DNA of 64,000 nt, taken from positions 222,774 through 286,773 of the forward strand of contig NZ_LUKF01000001.1 of assembly GCF_001592755.1 (NCBI RefSeq). The letters are read 5' to 3'. Origin of the DNA: Bdellovibrio bacteriovorus. Its GTDB lineage: Bacteria > Bdellovibrionota > Bdellovibrionia > Bdellovibrionales > Bdellovibrionaceae. Numbering within the stretch: position 1 is the first letter of the stretch; every line of letters starts with the position of its first letter. The position numbers and the translations under genes were made by a program. The notes under the pieces are model-generated. The model saw only the letters and a list, made by a program, of their open reading frames with translations, searched no databases and was not told the DNA's origin. Shown here piece after piece: positions 17,754 through 29,300 of this stretch.

Positions 17754-18144
17754 TATTCTTTTTATTCTTATGAGTTCTTCTTTCGCACAATCGGAGCTTC
17801 ACTGCGTTGATGGTAGTTTTCGTTCAACAACGAACGGAGTCGTATCAACGACCAAAGCTTACTATTGTTATAACTCTGACAAAACCCAGCTTTACTCCAA
17901 AGAGTGCAAGGATCTAAAGTGTCCCGCAGCTTTCAACGATCGAAAGTTTTTTAAGTTTTCAGAACTGCACGACGAAAACAGCAACCCCGCCTTTAACCTC
18001 TGTCGCAAGCTTGACGGCAAACCTGAGCTTTTGGAATTCAAAGCCGGCAACGAATGGTTTGCCCTAGATCGCTGCCAATTCAAAGATGGAAGCTTCGTAA
18101 GCACTTCCGAACTTTTAAAATTCTATCTTCAAAAGAAACGCTAG
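17743..18144 (+). CDS. Small secreted Cys-rich protein, DUF333-like
   Basis: 133 aa with short signal peptide MLSNILFILMSSSFAQ. Mature part contains eight Cys; NPAFNLCRKLDGKPELLEF followed by ALDRCQFKDGSFVS resembles the NPAS-x-x-C-x-x-x-GG pattern and following C-x-F-x-DGS of DUF333 proteins. Overlaps the protease gene by 11 bases and is therefore likely its translationally coupled partner; a role as inhibitor, chaperone or accessory factor of the protease is a guess. Stop codon overlaps that of the convergent peptidase. Confidence 0.6.
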   Translation: MLSNILFILMSSSFAQSELHCVDGSFRSTTNGVVSTTKAYYCYNSDKTQLYSKECKDLKCPAAFNDRKFFKFSELHDENSNPAFNLCRKLDGKPELLEFKAGNEWFALDRCQFKDGSFVSTSELLKFYLQKKR

Positions 18145-19967
18145 CCGAGCGCTAGCTTTTCAAATGCTTTTACTTTGGTATTAATAACATCGATGGACTT
18201 CTGCCAGAACTCAGGACGGCGAATGTCTTCGCCAAGATGTTTCTGTACTAAGTCTTCCGCCGTCATTCTGCCGGTATCACGCAAAATCTCGACGTATTTT
18301 TTCATGAAGTCTTTGCCTAGCTCTTTACGGCGAGCATAGATGCTCATCGCAAACAGGTAACCAAAGGTGTAGGGATAGTTATAAAAACTGGTTCCGGCCA
18401 TTGCGAAATGCAGTTTGGTCGCCCAAAACATTTTATCATTCGATGTCAATGTCGGTCCGTACCACTTCGTCCATGCTTCGTCCGTCAACTGCGAAAGCTC
18501 GTCAGCATTCAAAGAGCGCTTCAAACGCTGTTCATAAAAGTTTTTCTCGAACTCAAAACGTGCCGGAATATTGATCAAGAAGCTTGTCGCTCCTTCCACT
18601 TCTCCCCAGGCAAATTCGATCTTTTCTTCTTTGCTTTGAGCTTCTTCAATCAGAACATCGTGCAAAACTGTTTCTGCGAAAATGCTGGCCGTTTCGGCCA
18701 AAGTCATTGGATAACCTGTTTGTGACCTTGGCAAATCACGCATGGCCCAAGAGTGGAAGGCGTGGCCCAATTCGTGCGCTAATGTAGAAACATCACTGTT
18801 TGAACCCATGTACGTCATAAATACACGTGGCTCGCGACGTTTCGCAAATCCCGTGCAGTAAGCGCCATTGCGTTTGTTCGGAAGAACTCGGCCTTCAATC
18901 CAACGGTTGTCCGCCATCATCTTCACAAAATCACTCATTTGCGGATCAATTTGCGCGAAAGAATCTTGAATCAGCTTTAAGGCTTCATCATAAGAGCGTT
19001 CTTTCTTACCGCCCGAAACCGGGCTTTGCGCCAACAAATCCCACGGATCCAAGGTCTGCTTACCCATCAATTTTGCCATCATCAAAGGAGCTTTGCGAGT
19101 CTCGCTGAGATTGTTATGACAAGCAGTCATCAAAGCATCCAAGGTTTTTCTTTCAATACGATTGTTGTGCAATGACGTATCGAGGAAATGCACAGACTTA
19201 GAATAAGAGCGCTTCTTATTCACCTCATGGCGCCATCCTGCCAACGAATTCAGAATGAACGCCGCTGAATGCTTATGCTCTGCCCAACCATTTTGAATGC
19301 TTTGCCATGCCACCTTGCGCGTATTTTCATCCACGTTGCGAGTTAAAGAGCTCGCCTGTGCCAAGCCGACAGTTTCTGTTTTATCACCCCACTGAAGATG
19401 ACAGCGCATAGAACCGCTGAGCTTAGTGTAGAGTTCTCCCCAGGCTCTTAATCCCGGATTTGATACCGCCTCTAGAAGAGCTTCTTCGGAATCAGCCAGA
19501 AGTGTGTCAGCGTTCTTTCGTTCATTTTTCCAATAAAATTCCGCAGGCTGTAATTCAGGATGAGCCAGAACTTTGCTTAAGAAAGTTTCTGAACAGCGTT
19601 TTAGAAAATTGTTAACCGGAATCGTGGATTGCCAGAAGCGAGAGTTCATGGACTGAAGCTCAGAATACTTTCCTTGAGCGACATCGTCTGCCGAGTTCAC
19701 GGAAAGTGTGCAATTCAAATAAGTACCCATGTTCATCGAAAGAACGATCGCGGCGTCTCTTTCCAAAAGAATTTTTTGTAGCTGCTCACAAGTAGCCGCC
19801 GCCGGATCTGTCTTTGCCTCTAACGATTCCGCCAGTGGCGCTTGAACTGACTTAACAAGTTCTTCCAGCAACGACACTTTGTTGGCAAAGTTAGTAAACT
19901 CCGTTTGAAATTCCGGAGATGTACACGAAGGGTATTCTGATTCGATATTCCAAGCCATTTTTTCCAT
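18141..19967 (-). CDS. M3-family oligoendopeptidase (PepF-like)
   Basis: 608 aa, typical for PepF/M3B enzymes. Zinc site HELGHAFHSW with catalytic Glu, third ligand Glu in ETASIFAETVLHD, and the C-terminal AMAGTSFYNYPYTFGYLFA substrate-binding region with conserved Tyr residues. No signal peptide, so cytoplasmic peptide degradation. Start taken at ATG 19967; ATG 19958 (MAWNIES) is equally possible since neither has a clear ribosome site. Sits downstream of the S33 gene on the same strand but behind a terminator. Confidence 0.9.
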   Translation of the reverse strand: MEKMAWNIESEYPSCTSPEFQTEFTNFANKVSLLEELVKSVQAPLAESLEAKTDPAAATCEQLQKILLERDAAIVLSMNMGTYLNCTLSVNSADDVAQGKYSELQSMNSRFWQSTIPVNNFLKRCSETFLSKVLAHPELQPAEFYWKNERKNADTLLADSEEALLEAVSNPGLRAWGELYTKLSGSMRCHLQWGDKTETVGLAQASSLTRNVDENTRKVAWQSIQNGWAEHKHSAAFILNSLAGWRHEVNKKRSYSKSVHFLDTSLHNNRIERKTLDALMTACHNNLSETRKAPLMMAKLMGKQTLDPWDLLAQSPVSGGKKERSYDEALKLIQDSFAQIDPQMSDFVKMMADNRWIEGRVLPNKRNGAYCTGFAKRREPRVFMTYMGSNSDVSTLAHELGHAFHSWAMRDLPRSQTGYPMTLAETASIFAETVLHDVLIEEAQSKEEKIEFAWGEVEGATSFLINIPARFEFEKNFYEQRLKRSLNADELSQLTDEAWTKWYGPTLTSNDKMFWATKLHFAMAGTSFYNYPYTFGYLFAMSIYARRKELGKDFMKKYVEILRDTGRMTAEDLVQKHLGEDIRRPEFWQKSIDVINTKVKAFEKLALG

Positions 19968-19992
19968 AGAGGAAAGCGTATCTCACGCCCCT

Positions 19993-20023
19993 CAAAAAGA
20001 AAACGCCGAAGATACCTTCGGCG
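19993..20023 (-). terminator. Rho-independent terminator of the S33 peptidase gene
   Basis: On the minus strand an 8-bp stem (20023-20016 with 20011-20004, CGCCGAAG) with a 4-nt loop is followed by TTTTCTTTTT. It lies between the S33 gene and the M3 peptidase gene. Confidence 0.85.
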
Positions 20024-20051
20024 CTGCGCTTATTCCTTATGTATGTCCACA

Positions 20052-21362
20052 TTAATTACTGGTAAAGGCCCAAAATACTTCTTCATTGTCATTAAACTCT
20101 TTAACCAAGGATTTCGGAATTTTCTGTCCCTTAAAAGCAAGGTCGAAGAATTGTGTTTGGCGAACATTTTCGATGTTCACCAACTGCAGATTAGGATTGT
20201 GGCCCCCGCGCACTTGAATCAGAATCTGTTTCGACGCCTTGGGAACAGTTTTATAATGTCTGATCGCTTGCGGTGAAGCTGTCGCACTGTCATCGGCACC
20301 TTGAAAATAAGTCACTGGAACCGTAAGAGGATAACGTTCTGCTTTGTAGGTCGCCTTTGTCGCCGCACGAAGCTGGCGGCAGTTGCCTTGTGATTCGATA
20401 TCCACAACCGGCGTAAGAACTCCGTTTTTATATACATCTGCAGTGCTCATGTTTGGCAGCGCCAATCCGAGCTCCTGACAAGCAATCATAAAATAAGGAA
20501 TATCATTAGAGACAAAAAGCACATGCGGAGTGTAGTTGATGGGCTCAAACATCGAGACCATTTCTTTGATGAACTCCTGATATTTTTTTTCGTCGGTAAA
20601 ACCTAAGAAACGTTCTTTGATTTTGTTCAATCCATCGTCATACATCATCTGCGTGCGCGCATAATTTGAAAGCCAGATCGCAGGAACACCATACTGTGTA
20701 TGAACTTGATCTAATTTCTTAAGAAGATCCGCCGGCAAAGTACCCAACATACGCTGTAAAAGCTTGCGGCGATGAGGCGCATCCCACAATCCCGATTCGC
20801 CATCAAAGACGACACCTTCTAAAATAGTCGCGCGAGTCGCTTGTGGAAAAAGTGAAGAATAAATTGTCGCCGGAACGGTTCCATAAGAAATGCCGTACAC
20901 TGTCCATTTGGAAATTCCTAAATGCTGACGAATTCTTTCCGCGTCACGGGCGACGTTTTCAGATGAGTAAAAGGCAGGATTTAAATATTGAGCCAAAGTC
21001 GCTGGACGAGAACAACCAATCCCTCTTTGTTCCATAATCAGAACATTGTAAGGCATCGCTTGACGGAAAAGTCCCCAGTGCGCTGTGGATCCGGGACCGC
21101 CAGTGAAATACAGAAGTGTTTCTTTACTCGAGTCGTAAACACCACCAACAAAGTACGAATAAATATCTGTAGTCCCTAAAGCAGGGTTGGAATAATCAAA
21201 AGGAACAGTGACGTAGGTTCCCTTTTCATGAGCAATCAAACTGGCGTAAGTCTTTTGACAGAGAGTGCGACCGGATTCGTAATTTGCCAGAGTAGGAAGA
21301 GTCAAAGCCGCTTGGGCAGAAAAACCGAAAAAGAAGAGAGCTAAAAGAATCGTTGATTTCAT
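20052..21362 (-). CDS. Secreted alpha/beta hydrolase, S33 peptidase-like
   Basis: 436 aa from ATG 21362 (MKSTILLALFFFGFSAQA, clear signal peptide); an upstream TTG adds 12 residues without a better ribosome site. LYFTGGPGST is the oxyanion HGGPG-like loop of proline iminopeptidases, MEQRGIGCSRP follows it, GISYGTVPA carries the nucleophile Ser, FQGADDSATA the Asp and RGGHNPNL the His. A helical cap lies between about 200 and 330. Likely periplasmic tripeptidyl or prolyl aminopeptidase. Immediately downstream of rnpB on the same strand. Confidence 0.85.
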   Translation of the reverse strand: MKSTILLALFFFGFSAQAALTLPTLANYESGRTLCQKTYASLIAHEKGTYVTVPFDYSNPALGTTDIYSYFVGGVYDSSKETLLYFTGGPGSTAHWGLFRQAMPYNVLIMEQRGIGCSRPATLAQYLNPAFYSSENVARDAERIRQHLGISKWTVYGISYGTVPATIYSSLFPQATRATILEGVVFDGESGLWDAPHRRKLLQRMLGTLPADLLKKLDQVHTQYGVPAIWLSNYARTQMMYDDGLNKIKERFLGFTDEKKYQEFIKEMVSMFEPINYTPHVLFVSNDIPYFMIACQELGLALPNMSTADVYKNGVLTPVVDIESQGNCRQLRAATKATYKAERYPLTVPVTYFQGADDSATASPQAIRHYKTVPKASKQILIQVRGGHNPNLQLVNIENVRQTQFFDLAFKGQKIPKSLVKEFNDNEEVFWAFTSN

Positions 21363-21462
21363 GAAGAGCTTTTTAAGTGAAAAAGCTCTATTTCCCAAGG
21401 AAAGGCCCGGAAATTAGAAATTTTCTAAAATTTGGTGCCCCTAAGAAGGAAGGCGGGATCAC

Positions 21463-21840
21463 GGTTTTGCTGTAAGCCGGATTCTGTCCCAATCACCAGG
21501 TCCCATAATTTGTCCCGATAATCGTAGATGATCATTCCTCTGGGAGTGCTATTACTAACACCCTCAAGCGATCTTACCCGAAAGCTACGGACTGGCCGTC
21601 CTACTAATGCTTCCCTATTTGATCTTGCTCCGCGCAGAGTTTGGCTGTTTTCACTCCAGCGACTCCCCAGAAGGCTCCCGTTCCCGCCTTTAGGATCATA
21701 GTCCTGGATATTCTTTCTGTTCCACTGTTCCTGACATTACTGTCGAGGGGCGTTACCCCTTGCGCTGCCATTTGGAGTCCGGACTTTCCTCTCTAATTTC
21801 AGCAATTTAGAGTATTACTAGAGCGATCATCCGCAAAACC
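21463..21840 (-). ncRNA. rnpB: RNase P RNA, bacterial type A-like
   Basis: Minus strand contains the conserved GAGGAAAGTCCGGACTCC near the 5' end (about 21785) and ACAGAATCCGGCTTACAG near the 3' end, with the universally conserved ACAGNRA region between. GGTTTTGC at 21840-21833 pairs with GCAAAACC at 21470-21463, forming the closing P1 helix, which sets the ends to within a few bases. Catalytic RNA that matures tRNA 5' ends. About 378 nt, normal size. No protein gene fits this stretch. Confidence 0.95.
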
Positions 21841-21848
21841 GAAGGGGT

Positions 21849-21877
21849 TTTCTAACACCCCCCAGCAAAAAGCGCAA
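21849..21877 (-). promoter_or_regulatory. Sigma-70-type promoter of rnpB
   Basis: On the minus strand TTGCGC (21877-21872) and TAGAAA (21854-21849) are separated by exactly 17 nt. Transcription would start about 7 nt downstream, near 21842, which coincides with the 5' side of the P1 helix. Confidence 0.6.
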
Positions 21878-21940
21878 GAGGGTTTTCATCGCCCCTATTT
21901 TATTTTAATTTCTAAGCATCGTTTACAAAAGGACTTTATC

Positions 21941-22402
21941 ATGAAGATCGCTGTATCTCTATTCGCATTCGCTTTGACTCTAGCTCTTACGTCTCCGTCT
22001 TTGGCGGAAGAAGGCCATGGTGGCGGCGGTCACGGTGGACTGGCTGAAAAAATGAATGCTTTGTTCCCACCGAAACAACCAGTTCCTGCGAAACGTGAAG
22101 TTCCAGCGACTCCGCAAATCGCTTCACCAGCTTATTTCTCTGAAGTGAAAGCGGATAAAGCGGCTTTGCAATGGAAAGCTGTTGAAGGCGCTTCTGAATA
22201 CCACGTGCAATTAGCGACAGATCCAAACTTCAAATGGTTGGTAGCAAACGAATACCACGTTAAAGGCACTTCTTTCGAAGCCACAGGTTTGGAAGCTGGT
22301 AAACACTATTACTGGAGAGTGGCAGCCGTTGCTGATGCAAACTGGTCTACATTCCGTAAGAGTTTCTTTGCGACTTCGATGTTCGCAACTCCAGCGAAAT
22401 AA
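21941..22402 (+). CDS. Secreted fibronectin type III-like domain protein
   Basis: 153 aa. Signal peptide MKIAVSLFAFALTLALTSPSLA, then a His/Gly stretch (EEGHGGGGHGG) that could bind metal, a proline linker, and a single FN3-like beta domain from about 62: ALQWKAVEGASEYHVQLATDPNF ... GLEAGKHYYWRVAAV, with the conserved Trp, Tyr and WRV. Probably a periplasmic or surface interaction module. Strong codon bias suggests good expression. Ends at a terminator shared with the convergent gene. Confidence 0.78.
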   Translation: MKIAVSLFAFALTLALTSPSLAEEGHGGGGHGGLAEKMNALFPPKQPVPAKREVPATPQIASPAYFSEVKADKAALQWKAVEGASEYHVQLATDPNFKWLVANEYHVKGTSFEATGLEAGKHYYWRVAAVADANWSTFRKSFFATSMFATPAK

Positions 22403-22430
22403 TTTTTCGAATAAATTTAGAAAAATAAAA

Positions 22431-22465
22431 AGCCCTTTGTTCCGCAAAGGGCTTTTTTATTTTCA
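22431..22465. terminator. Bidirectional rho-independent terminator
   Basis: AGCCCTTTG (22431-22439) pairs with CAAAGGGCT (22445-22453), followed by TTTTTATTTT; A-rich sequence on the other side allows use by the convergent gene at 22463. Confidence 0.85.
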
Positions 22466-22864
22466 CATACGAGCTTGATTCCCTTCGCTTCTCCCCTGCA
22501 TCGGCATTCGTACGGTCATGCCTGCCATGCCACGACAGGATTCAGCACAGCGACGACACACTTCCGCGCAATTGGCAAAAACCTCGTCGTCCTCGTAGCG
22601 TTCACACTCAATGGCACAAGCATCACAAAGTTCAAAAGAAAGCTCGCACGCCTGATGATGAAATTCCGAGTCCGCGATCATCAACTTAGCCGAGATACTG
22701 CATGCATCCGCACAGAATTGAAGAAGGGCAATATGCTTGCCGGAAAAGGCGGTCCCCTTTTGTTGCAAACAATAATGAAGAGTTTCGGTACATACTCGAA
22801 CACTGGCTAAGCAGTTGTTTATACACTTGGCCGTGTCGCTATCTTGGATTTGATTCATAGCCAT
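22463..22864 (-). CDS. Four-helix bundle copper-binding (Csp/DUF326-like) protein
   Basis: 133 aa with 14 Cys spaced along predicted helices: CINNC, VRVC, FCADAC, ELCDAC, ANCAEVCRRCAESC. This matches cytosolic copper storage proteins (Csp3/DUF326), in which Cys residues line the core of a four-helix bundle and hold many Cu(I) ions. No signal peptide, so cytoplasmic. Met-rich tail (GMAGMTVRMPM) could add copper ligands. GGGAGGT five bases before the ATG at 22864 fixes the start. Likely protects against copper, perhaps released during prey killing (inference). Confidence 0.88.
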   Translation of the reverse strand: MAMNQIQDSDTAKCINNCLASVRVCTETLHYCLQQKGTAFSGKHIALLQFCADACSISAKLMIADSEFHHQACELSFELCDACAIECERYEDDEVFANCAEVCRRCAESCRGMAGMTVRMPMQGRSEGNQARM

Positions 22865-22997
22865 ATCGACCTCCCTTTTTTCTATTTTCCCTCTGATACG
22901 CAGATGAAGAAAGGAATCCGAAGGATTTTGTCAGTTTTCATTCACACCCATCGTCTGTTGTCATTCGGCATGTGCGAGCGCACAGATGAAATTTACG

Positions 22998-23049
22998 AAA
23001 TCGCCAAGTGAAATTACAAAACTTTAATTCCCAGGCGATTTTGTAATTT
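22998..23049 (+). promoter_or_regulatory. Overlapping dyads forming mutually exclusive hairpins or nested operators
   Basis: Four segments in order A, B, A', B': AAATCGCC (22998-23005), AAATTACAAAA (23011-23021), GGCGATTT (23034-23041), TTTTGTAATTT (23039-23049). A pairs perfectly with A' and B with B', but A' and B' share three bases, so both stems cannot form together in RNA. Lies 35 nt before the kinase start at 23084, which lacks an obvious ribosome site. The remaining intergenic stretch 22865-22997 shows nothing else definite. Confidence 0.6.
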
Positions 23050-23083
23050 TATTAAGCAATGTCAAACCAAGTAGACTTGTCAC

Positions 23084-26450
<3,367 letters not shown>

Positions 26451-26525
26451 AACAGATTTTCCCTGTCGAAAGCCGCTCTGAACGCTGCTGAGCGCGCTTC
26501 GTGCTTTAGAGCAGAATATCTAAGT

Positions 26526-26554
26526 TTGACCGACTGAAATTCTCTGAAGAAAAT
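26526..26554 (+). promoter_or_regulatory. Possible sigma-70 promoter of speDE
   Basis: TTGACC (26526-26531), 17-nt spacer, GAAAAT (26549-26554). Start of transcription would fall near 26561, directly at the G-run hairpin. Elements match consensus at four or five of six positions. Confidence 0.4.
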
Positions 26555-26562
26555 TCTTGCAT

Positions 26563-26594
26563 GGGGGGTCAAAAGGACCTAGAACCCCCCTTTT
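26563..26594 (+). promoter_or_regulatory. Leader hairpin with U-tract before the SpeD-SpeE gene
   Basis: GGGGGGT (26563-26569) pairs with ACCCCCC (26584-26590), followed by TTTT. Forms a terminator-like hairpin at or near the 5' end of the predicted transcript, 37 nt before the start codon; it could be an attenuator or an mRNA-stabilising 5' hairpin. Confidence 0.5.
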
Positions 26595-26631
26595 CCAACA
26601 AAATACCAATTTTCCCTGGGAGGGCACGGAA

Positions 26632-27921
26632 TTGAAAGCTTTAGGTCGCCATATTTTAGTTGAGTTCAGTGGTTGTAACGCCGAGGTTTTGAACGATGTA
26701 TCGATCATCGAAAAAAGCATGATTGATGCCGCTCAAATTGCCGGAGCTACGGTTATTAATTCGACCTTTCACCATTTCTCTCCTTGGGGTGTGAGTGGTG
26801 TGGTGGTGATCCAGGAAAGCCATTTGGCCATCCATACATGGCCTGAATACAGATATGCCGCTGTCGATCTTTTCACTTGCGGTGATTCTGTAGATCCTTG
26901 GGTTTCTTTTGAGCATTTGAAAAAAGCTTTCCAAGCCAATTACTCTGCGATCGAAATGAATCGTGGATCTTTGCACGTGATCCAAAAATCTGATTTCCAA
27001 CCAAAGCATTTGCGCACAGAGCCTTCTTTCGATTTGAAGAAAGGTTTCCAAATCGAGCGCAACGTATGGTTTACGGATAAAGATGAAAACCAAGCTTTGT
27101 CTTTGCGCTACACAGGTGACGTGTTGTTCGACGAAACAAATCCGTTCCAACGCGTGCGCGTTTTGGATTCTTATTCTCACGGTAAATTCTTGGCGATCAA
27201 TAACATGGTGATGTGTACAGAGCGTGATGAGTTCCACTATCATGAGATGATTTCTCACCCCGTGATGCAAGCCCACGGAAACGCGAAAAATATTCTAGTC
27301 ATCGGTGGCGGTGACGGCGGTACAATCCGCGAGCTTTTCAAATACGATCACATCGAAAAAGTGACGATGGTCGAAATCGACGAAGCTGTTGTGCGCGCAT
27401 CGAAACAACATCTTCCAAAAATCGCATCTGAATTCGGTAATCCGAAATTGAATCTTATTATCGGTGACGGCATTCAATTCGTGAAAGACGCGGCCGCCAA
27501 CTCTTATGACGTGATCATCGTTGACGGTTCGGACCCCGTAGGTCCAGCAAAAGGTCTTTTCACGGCCGACTTCTACAACAACTGCAAAAACGCATTGAAA
27601 GAAGGCGGTATCATCATCACTCAAGGTGAATCGCCGATGTTCCATGAAGGCACTTTCGTTGAGCTGAACTCTTGCTTAAAAGGCATTTTTGGAAAATCCA
27701 ACGTCCACACGATGCTTTTCCACGCCACAACGTACCCATCAGGAATGTGGAGCTTGCAAGTCGGTGTAAAAGGAAACTATCACCCTGCGAAAGACTTCAA
27801 CAAAGACAAAGCGCGCCAATTCTCTTCAGCCAAAGGTCTGAAGTACTACAACGAAGAGCTGCACTCTGCTGCGTTCACTTTGCCAACCTTCGTCAGAACG
27901 ATGCTTGGCGAAAATGCTTAA
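26632..27921 (+). CDS. Fused S-adenosylmethionine decarboxylase-spermidine synthase
   Basis: 429 aa from TTG 26632 ([15 protein letters not shown]), the standard first residues of class 1B SpeD, with GGGAGGG 10 nt upstream; the longer open frame is leader. Residues 1-120: AdoMet decarboxylase with [20 protein letters not shown], where the Ser becomes the pyruvoyl group after self-cleavage. From about 150: spermidine synthase with [27 protein letters not shown] (decarboxylated-AdoMet binding), and [14 protein letters not shown]. Makes spermidine from putrescine and AdoMet in one chain. No ornithine or arginine decarboxylase nearby, so putrescine may be taken up or made elsewhere. The processed enzyme would keep the synthase on the alpha chain. 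Confidence 0.93.
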   Translation: MKALGRHILVEFSGCNAEVLNDVSIIEKSMIDAAQIAGATVINSTFHHFSPWGVSGVVVIQESHLAIHTWPEYRYAAVDLFTCGDSVDPWVSFEHLKKAFQANYSAIEMNRGSLHVIQKSDFQPKHLRTEPSFDLKKGFQIERNVWFTDKDENQALSLRYTGDVLFDETNPFQRVRVLDSYSHGKFLAINNMVMCTERDEFHYHEMISHPVMQAHGNAKNILVIGGGDGGTIRELFKYDHIEKVTMVEIDEAVVRASKQHLPKIASEFGNPKLNLIIGDGIQFVKDAAANSYDVIIVDGSDPVGPAKGLFTADFYNNCKNALKEGGIIITQGESPMFHEGTFVELNSCLKGIFGKSNVHTMLFHATTYPSGMWSLQVGVKGNYHPAKDFNKDKARQFSSAKGLKYYNEELHSAAFTLPTFVRTMLGENA

Positions 27922-27930
27922 TTAATAGAC

Positions 27931-27973
27931 CGCCTCCTGTTTTCATTATACTTTCATTAGACAACAGGAGGCG
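27931..27973 (+). promoter_or_regulatory. 11-bp dyad around the sodB -10 region and ribosome site
   Basis: CGCCTCCTGTT (27931-27941) and AACAGGAGGCG (27963-27973) are perfect inverted copies. The right arm contains the Shine-Dalgarno AGGAGG of sodB. TATACT at 27947-27952 between the arms looks like a -10 element. It could be an operator on DNA, or a ribosome-site-hiding hairpin in read-through RNA from speDE. Confidence 0.6.
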
Positions 27974-27978
27974 TAATA

Positions 27979-28599
27979 ATGTTCAAACTTCCAACACTTC
28001 CCTACGCAAAAACTGACTTAGCTCCTTTGTTCAATGAAGAACAAATGAACTATCACTACGACAAACATCACAAAGCTTATTTGGACAACTTGAATAAGAT
28101 GATGGAAACAGACTCATCGTTGAAAGGTAAATCTCTAGAAGAGATCGTACTTTCTTCTTCTGGCGGCGTATTTAACAACGCAGCTCAGGGCTGGAACCAC
28201 ACATTCTATTGGTTCAACATGGCTCCGCAAGGTAAAGGCGGTCAACCTTCTGCAGATCTTGATGCCGCGATCAAACGCGACTTCGGTTCTATGGACGAGT
28301 TGAAAGCAAAATTCGTTGATGGCGGTATGAAGACTTTCGGTTCAGGCTGGATCTGGCTTTGCACAGATGCTTCTGGCAAATTAAGCCTAGTATCAACTTC
28401 AAACGCACAAGTTCCATTCACAAACAACGGCCCAACTCCATTGATGGTTGCTGACGTTTGGGAACACGCGTACTACGTTGATTACCGCAATCTTCGTCAA
28501 AAATACCTTGAGACTTTCTGGAATCAAATCAACTGGAACTTCGTTTCAGAAAACTATGCTTCCAAAAAAGTTCGCGATTTGACGAAATCAATGACGTAG
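27979..28599 (+). CDS. sodB: Superoxide dismutase, Fe/Mn family (Fe-type)
   Basis: 206 aa. Metal ligands: His in YHYDKHHKAYLDNL, His in GWNHTFYW, and Asp/His in VADVWEHAYYVDYRN. FYWFNM and NNAAQGWNH favour the iron-type enzyme. No signal peptide, so cytoplasmic. Dismutates superoxide to peroxide and oxygen. Preceded by a dyad overlapping the ribosome site and followed by a strong terminator, so it can be a single-gene unit though it lies 57 nt behind speDE. Confidence 0.96.
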   Translation: MFKLPTLPYAKTDLAPLFNEEQMNYHYDKHHKAYLDNLNKMMETDSSLKGKSLEEIVLSSSGGVFNNAAQGWNHTFYWFNMAPQGKGGQPSADLDAAIKRDFGSMDELKAKFVDGGMKTFGSGWIWLCTDASGKLSLVSTSNAQVPFTNNGPTPLMVADVWEHAYYVDYRNLRQKYLETFWNQINWNFVSENYASKKVRDLTKSMT

Positions 28600-28611
28600 T
28601 TTCTTAAAAAA

Positions 28612-28636
28612 GGCTGCCTAGCGCAGCCTTTTTTTT
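28612..28636 (+). terminator. Rho-independent terminator of sodB
   Basis: GGCTGC and GCAGCC arms with a short loop (28612-28628), followed by an uninterrupted T run to 28636. Confidence 0.88.
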
Positions 28637-28640
28637 AGAA

Positions 28641-28662
28641 GTGCCTGCTTCTTTTTTGCACT
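28641..28662 (+). repeat. Solo arm of the dispersed repeat
   Basis: GTGCCTGCTTCTTTTTTG is identical over 18 nt to 11302-11319, and the next four bases (CACT against TACT) differ once. Only one arm is present here. It directly follows the sodB terminator and precedes a gene with unusual composition. Confidence 0.7.
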
Positions 28663-28718
28663 GCTAAGCGCAATCAGTAAGACTCCTGCGCTCCTGCGAG
28701 ACAAACATTCTAACAAAT

Positions 28719-29300
28719 CTAATTTTTCATCCAGATCCGACGAGGATCCTTTTTATCGACCGGCCAAGTTTCCCAATCCACGCGATAATCGCAAGCCTTC
28801 ACTAAGTTCGAAAGAATAAGAAGCGCATCTTCCTTTTGCCAAAAGTCATCCCGATGCGAAGACTTCGAACGAAGCGCCACCTCAGAAACCAAAGAATAAA
28901 CCATCCCACTCATAGGCGGAATCAAAAGCCCCATAGTTGATAACACCCCTTGAAGACGAGAAAGCACCGACTTCCCACCCACAGAATGCATCAATACAAA
29001 CACCGCACAAGGCTTCCCCATCAAAGAAGAAGTCCCCTCAAGCTCGGTCATCTCTTCAAGCAACTTCTGCAAAGGACTCCCCCAAGAATCCCAATAAGTC
29101 CCCGTAACAAAAACAAACCCATCCGCCGCCGAAATCTTCTTCTTCAAAGAAGCCCCATAAGAAGCCGCCTTCAAATGCACAACTTCCACAGAACAATCCA
29201 CACCCAATTTCTTAAAACACTTCAAAATCCAAGAAACCCACCGAGCACAATTCCCACCATCCCCAGCCGGACTTCCATTAAAAACCAAAATCTTTTTCAT
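28719..29300 (-). CDS. Flavodoxin-like NADPH-dependent FMN reductase family protein
   Basis: 193 aa. N-terminal KKILVFNGSPAGDGGNCARW is the phosphate loop of flavodoxin-fold reductases; ADGFVFVTGTYWDSWGSPLQKLLEEMT is the P-x-Y-W-x-S-x-x-P/SPLQKLL segment contacting the flavin ring; GKPCAVFVLMHSVGG is the third strand. Probably reduces FMN or a quinone with NAD(P)H. Codons end mostly in G or T (GGG, TTG, TTT, GAT), so the plus strand is C/A-rich and almost free of G, unlike neighbours. Possibly acquired. Confidence 0.82.
   Translation of the reverse strand: MKKILVFNGSPAGDGGNCARWVSWILKCFKKLGVDCSVEVVHLKAASYGASLKKKISAADGFVFVTGTYWDSWGSPLQKLLEEMTELEGTSSLMGKPCAVFVLMHSVGGKSVLSRLQGVLSTMGLLIPPMSGMVYSLVSEVALRSKSSHRDDFWQKEDALLILSNLVKACDYRVDWETWPVDKKDPRRIWMKN

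Noticed and set aside
26557-26631. Longer N-terminus for SpeD-SpeE
   Set aside because: It passes through the leader hairpin; TTG 26632 begins the canonical MKALGRH with a strong ribosome site.
26656-27276. 206-codon frame opposite SpeD-SpeE
   Set aside because: Complementary shadow of a strongly conserved coding region.
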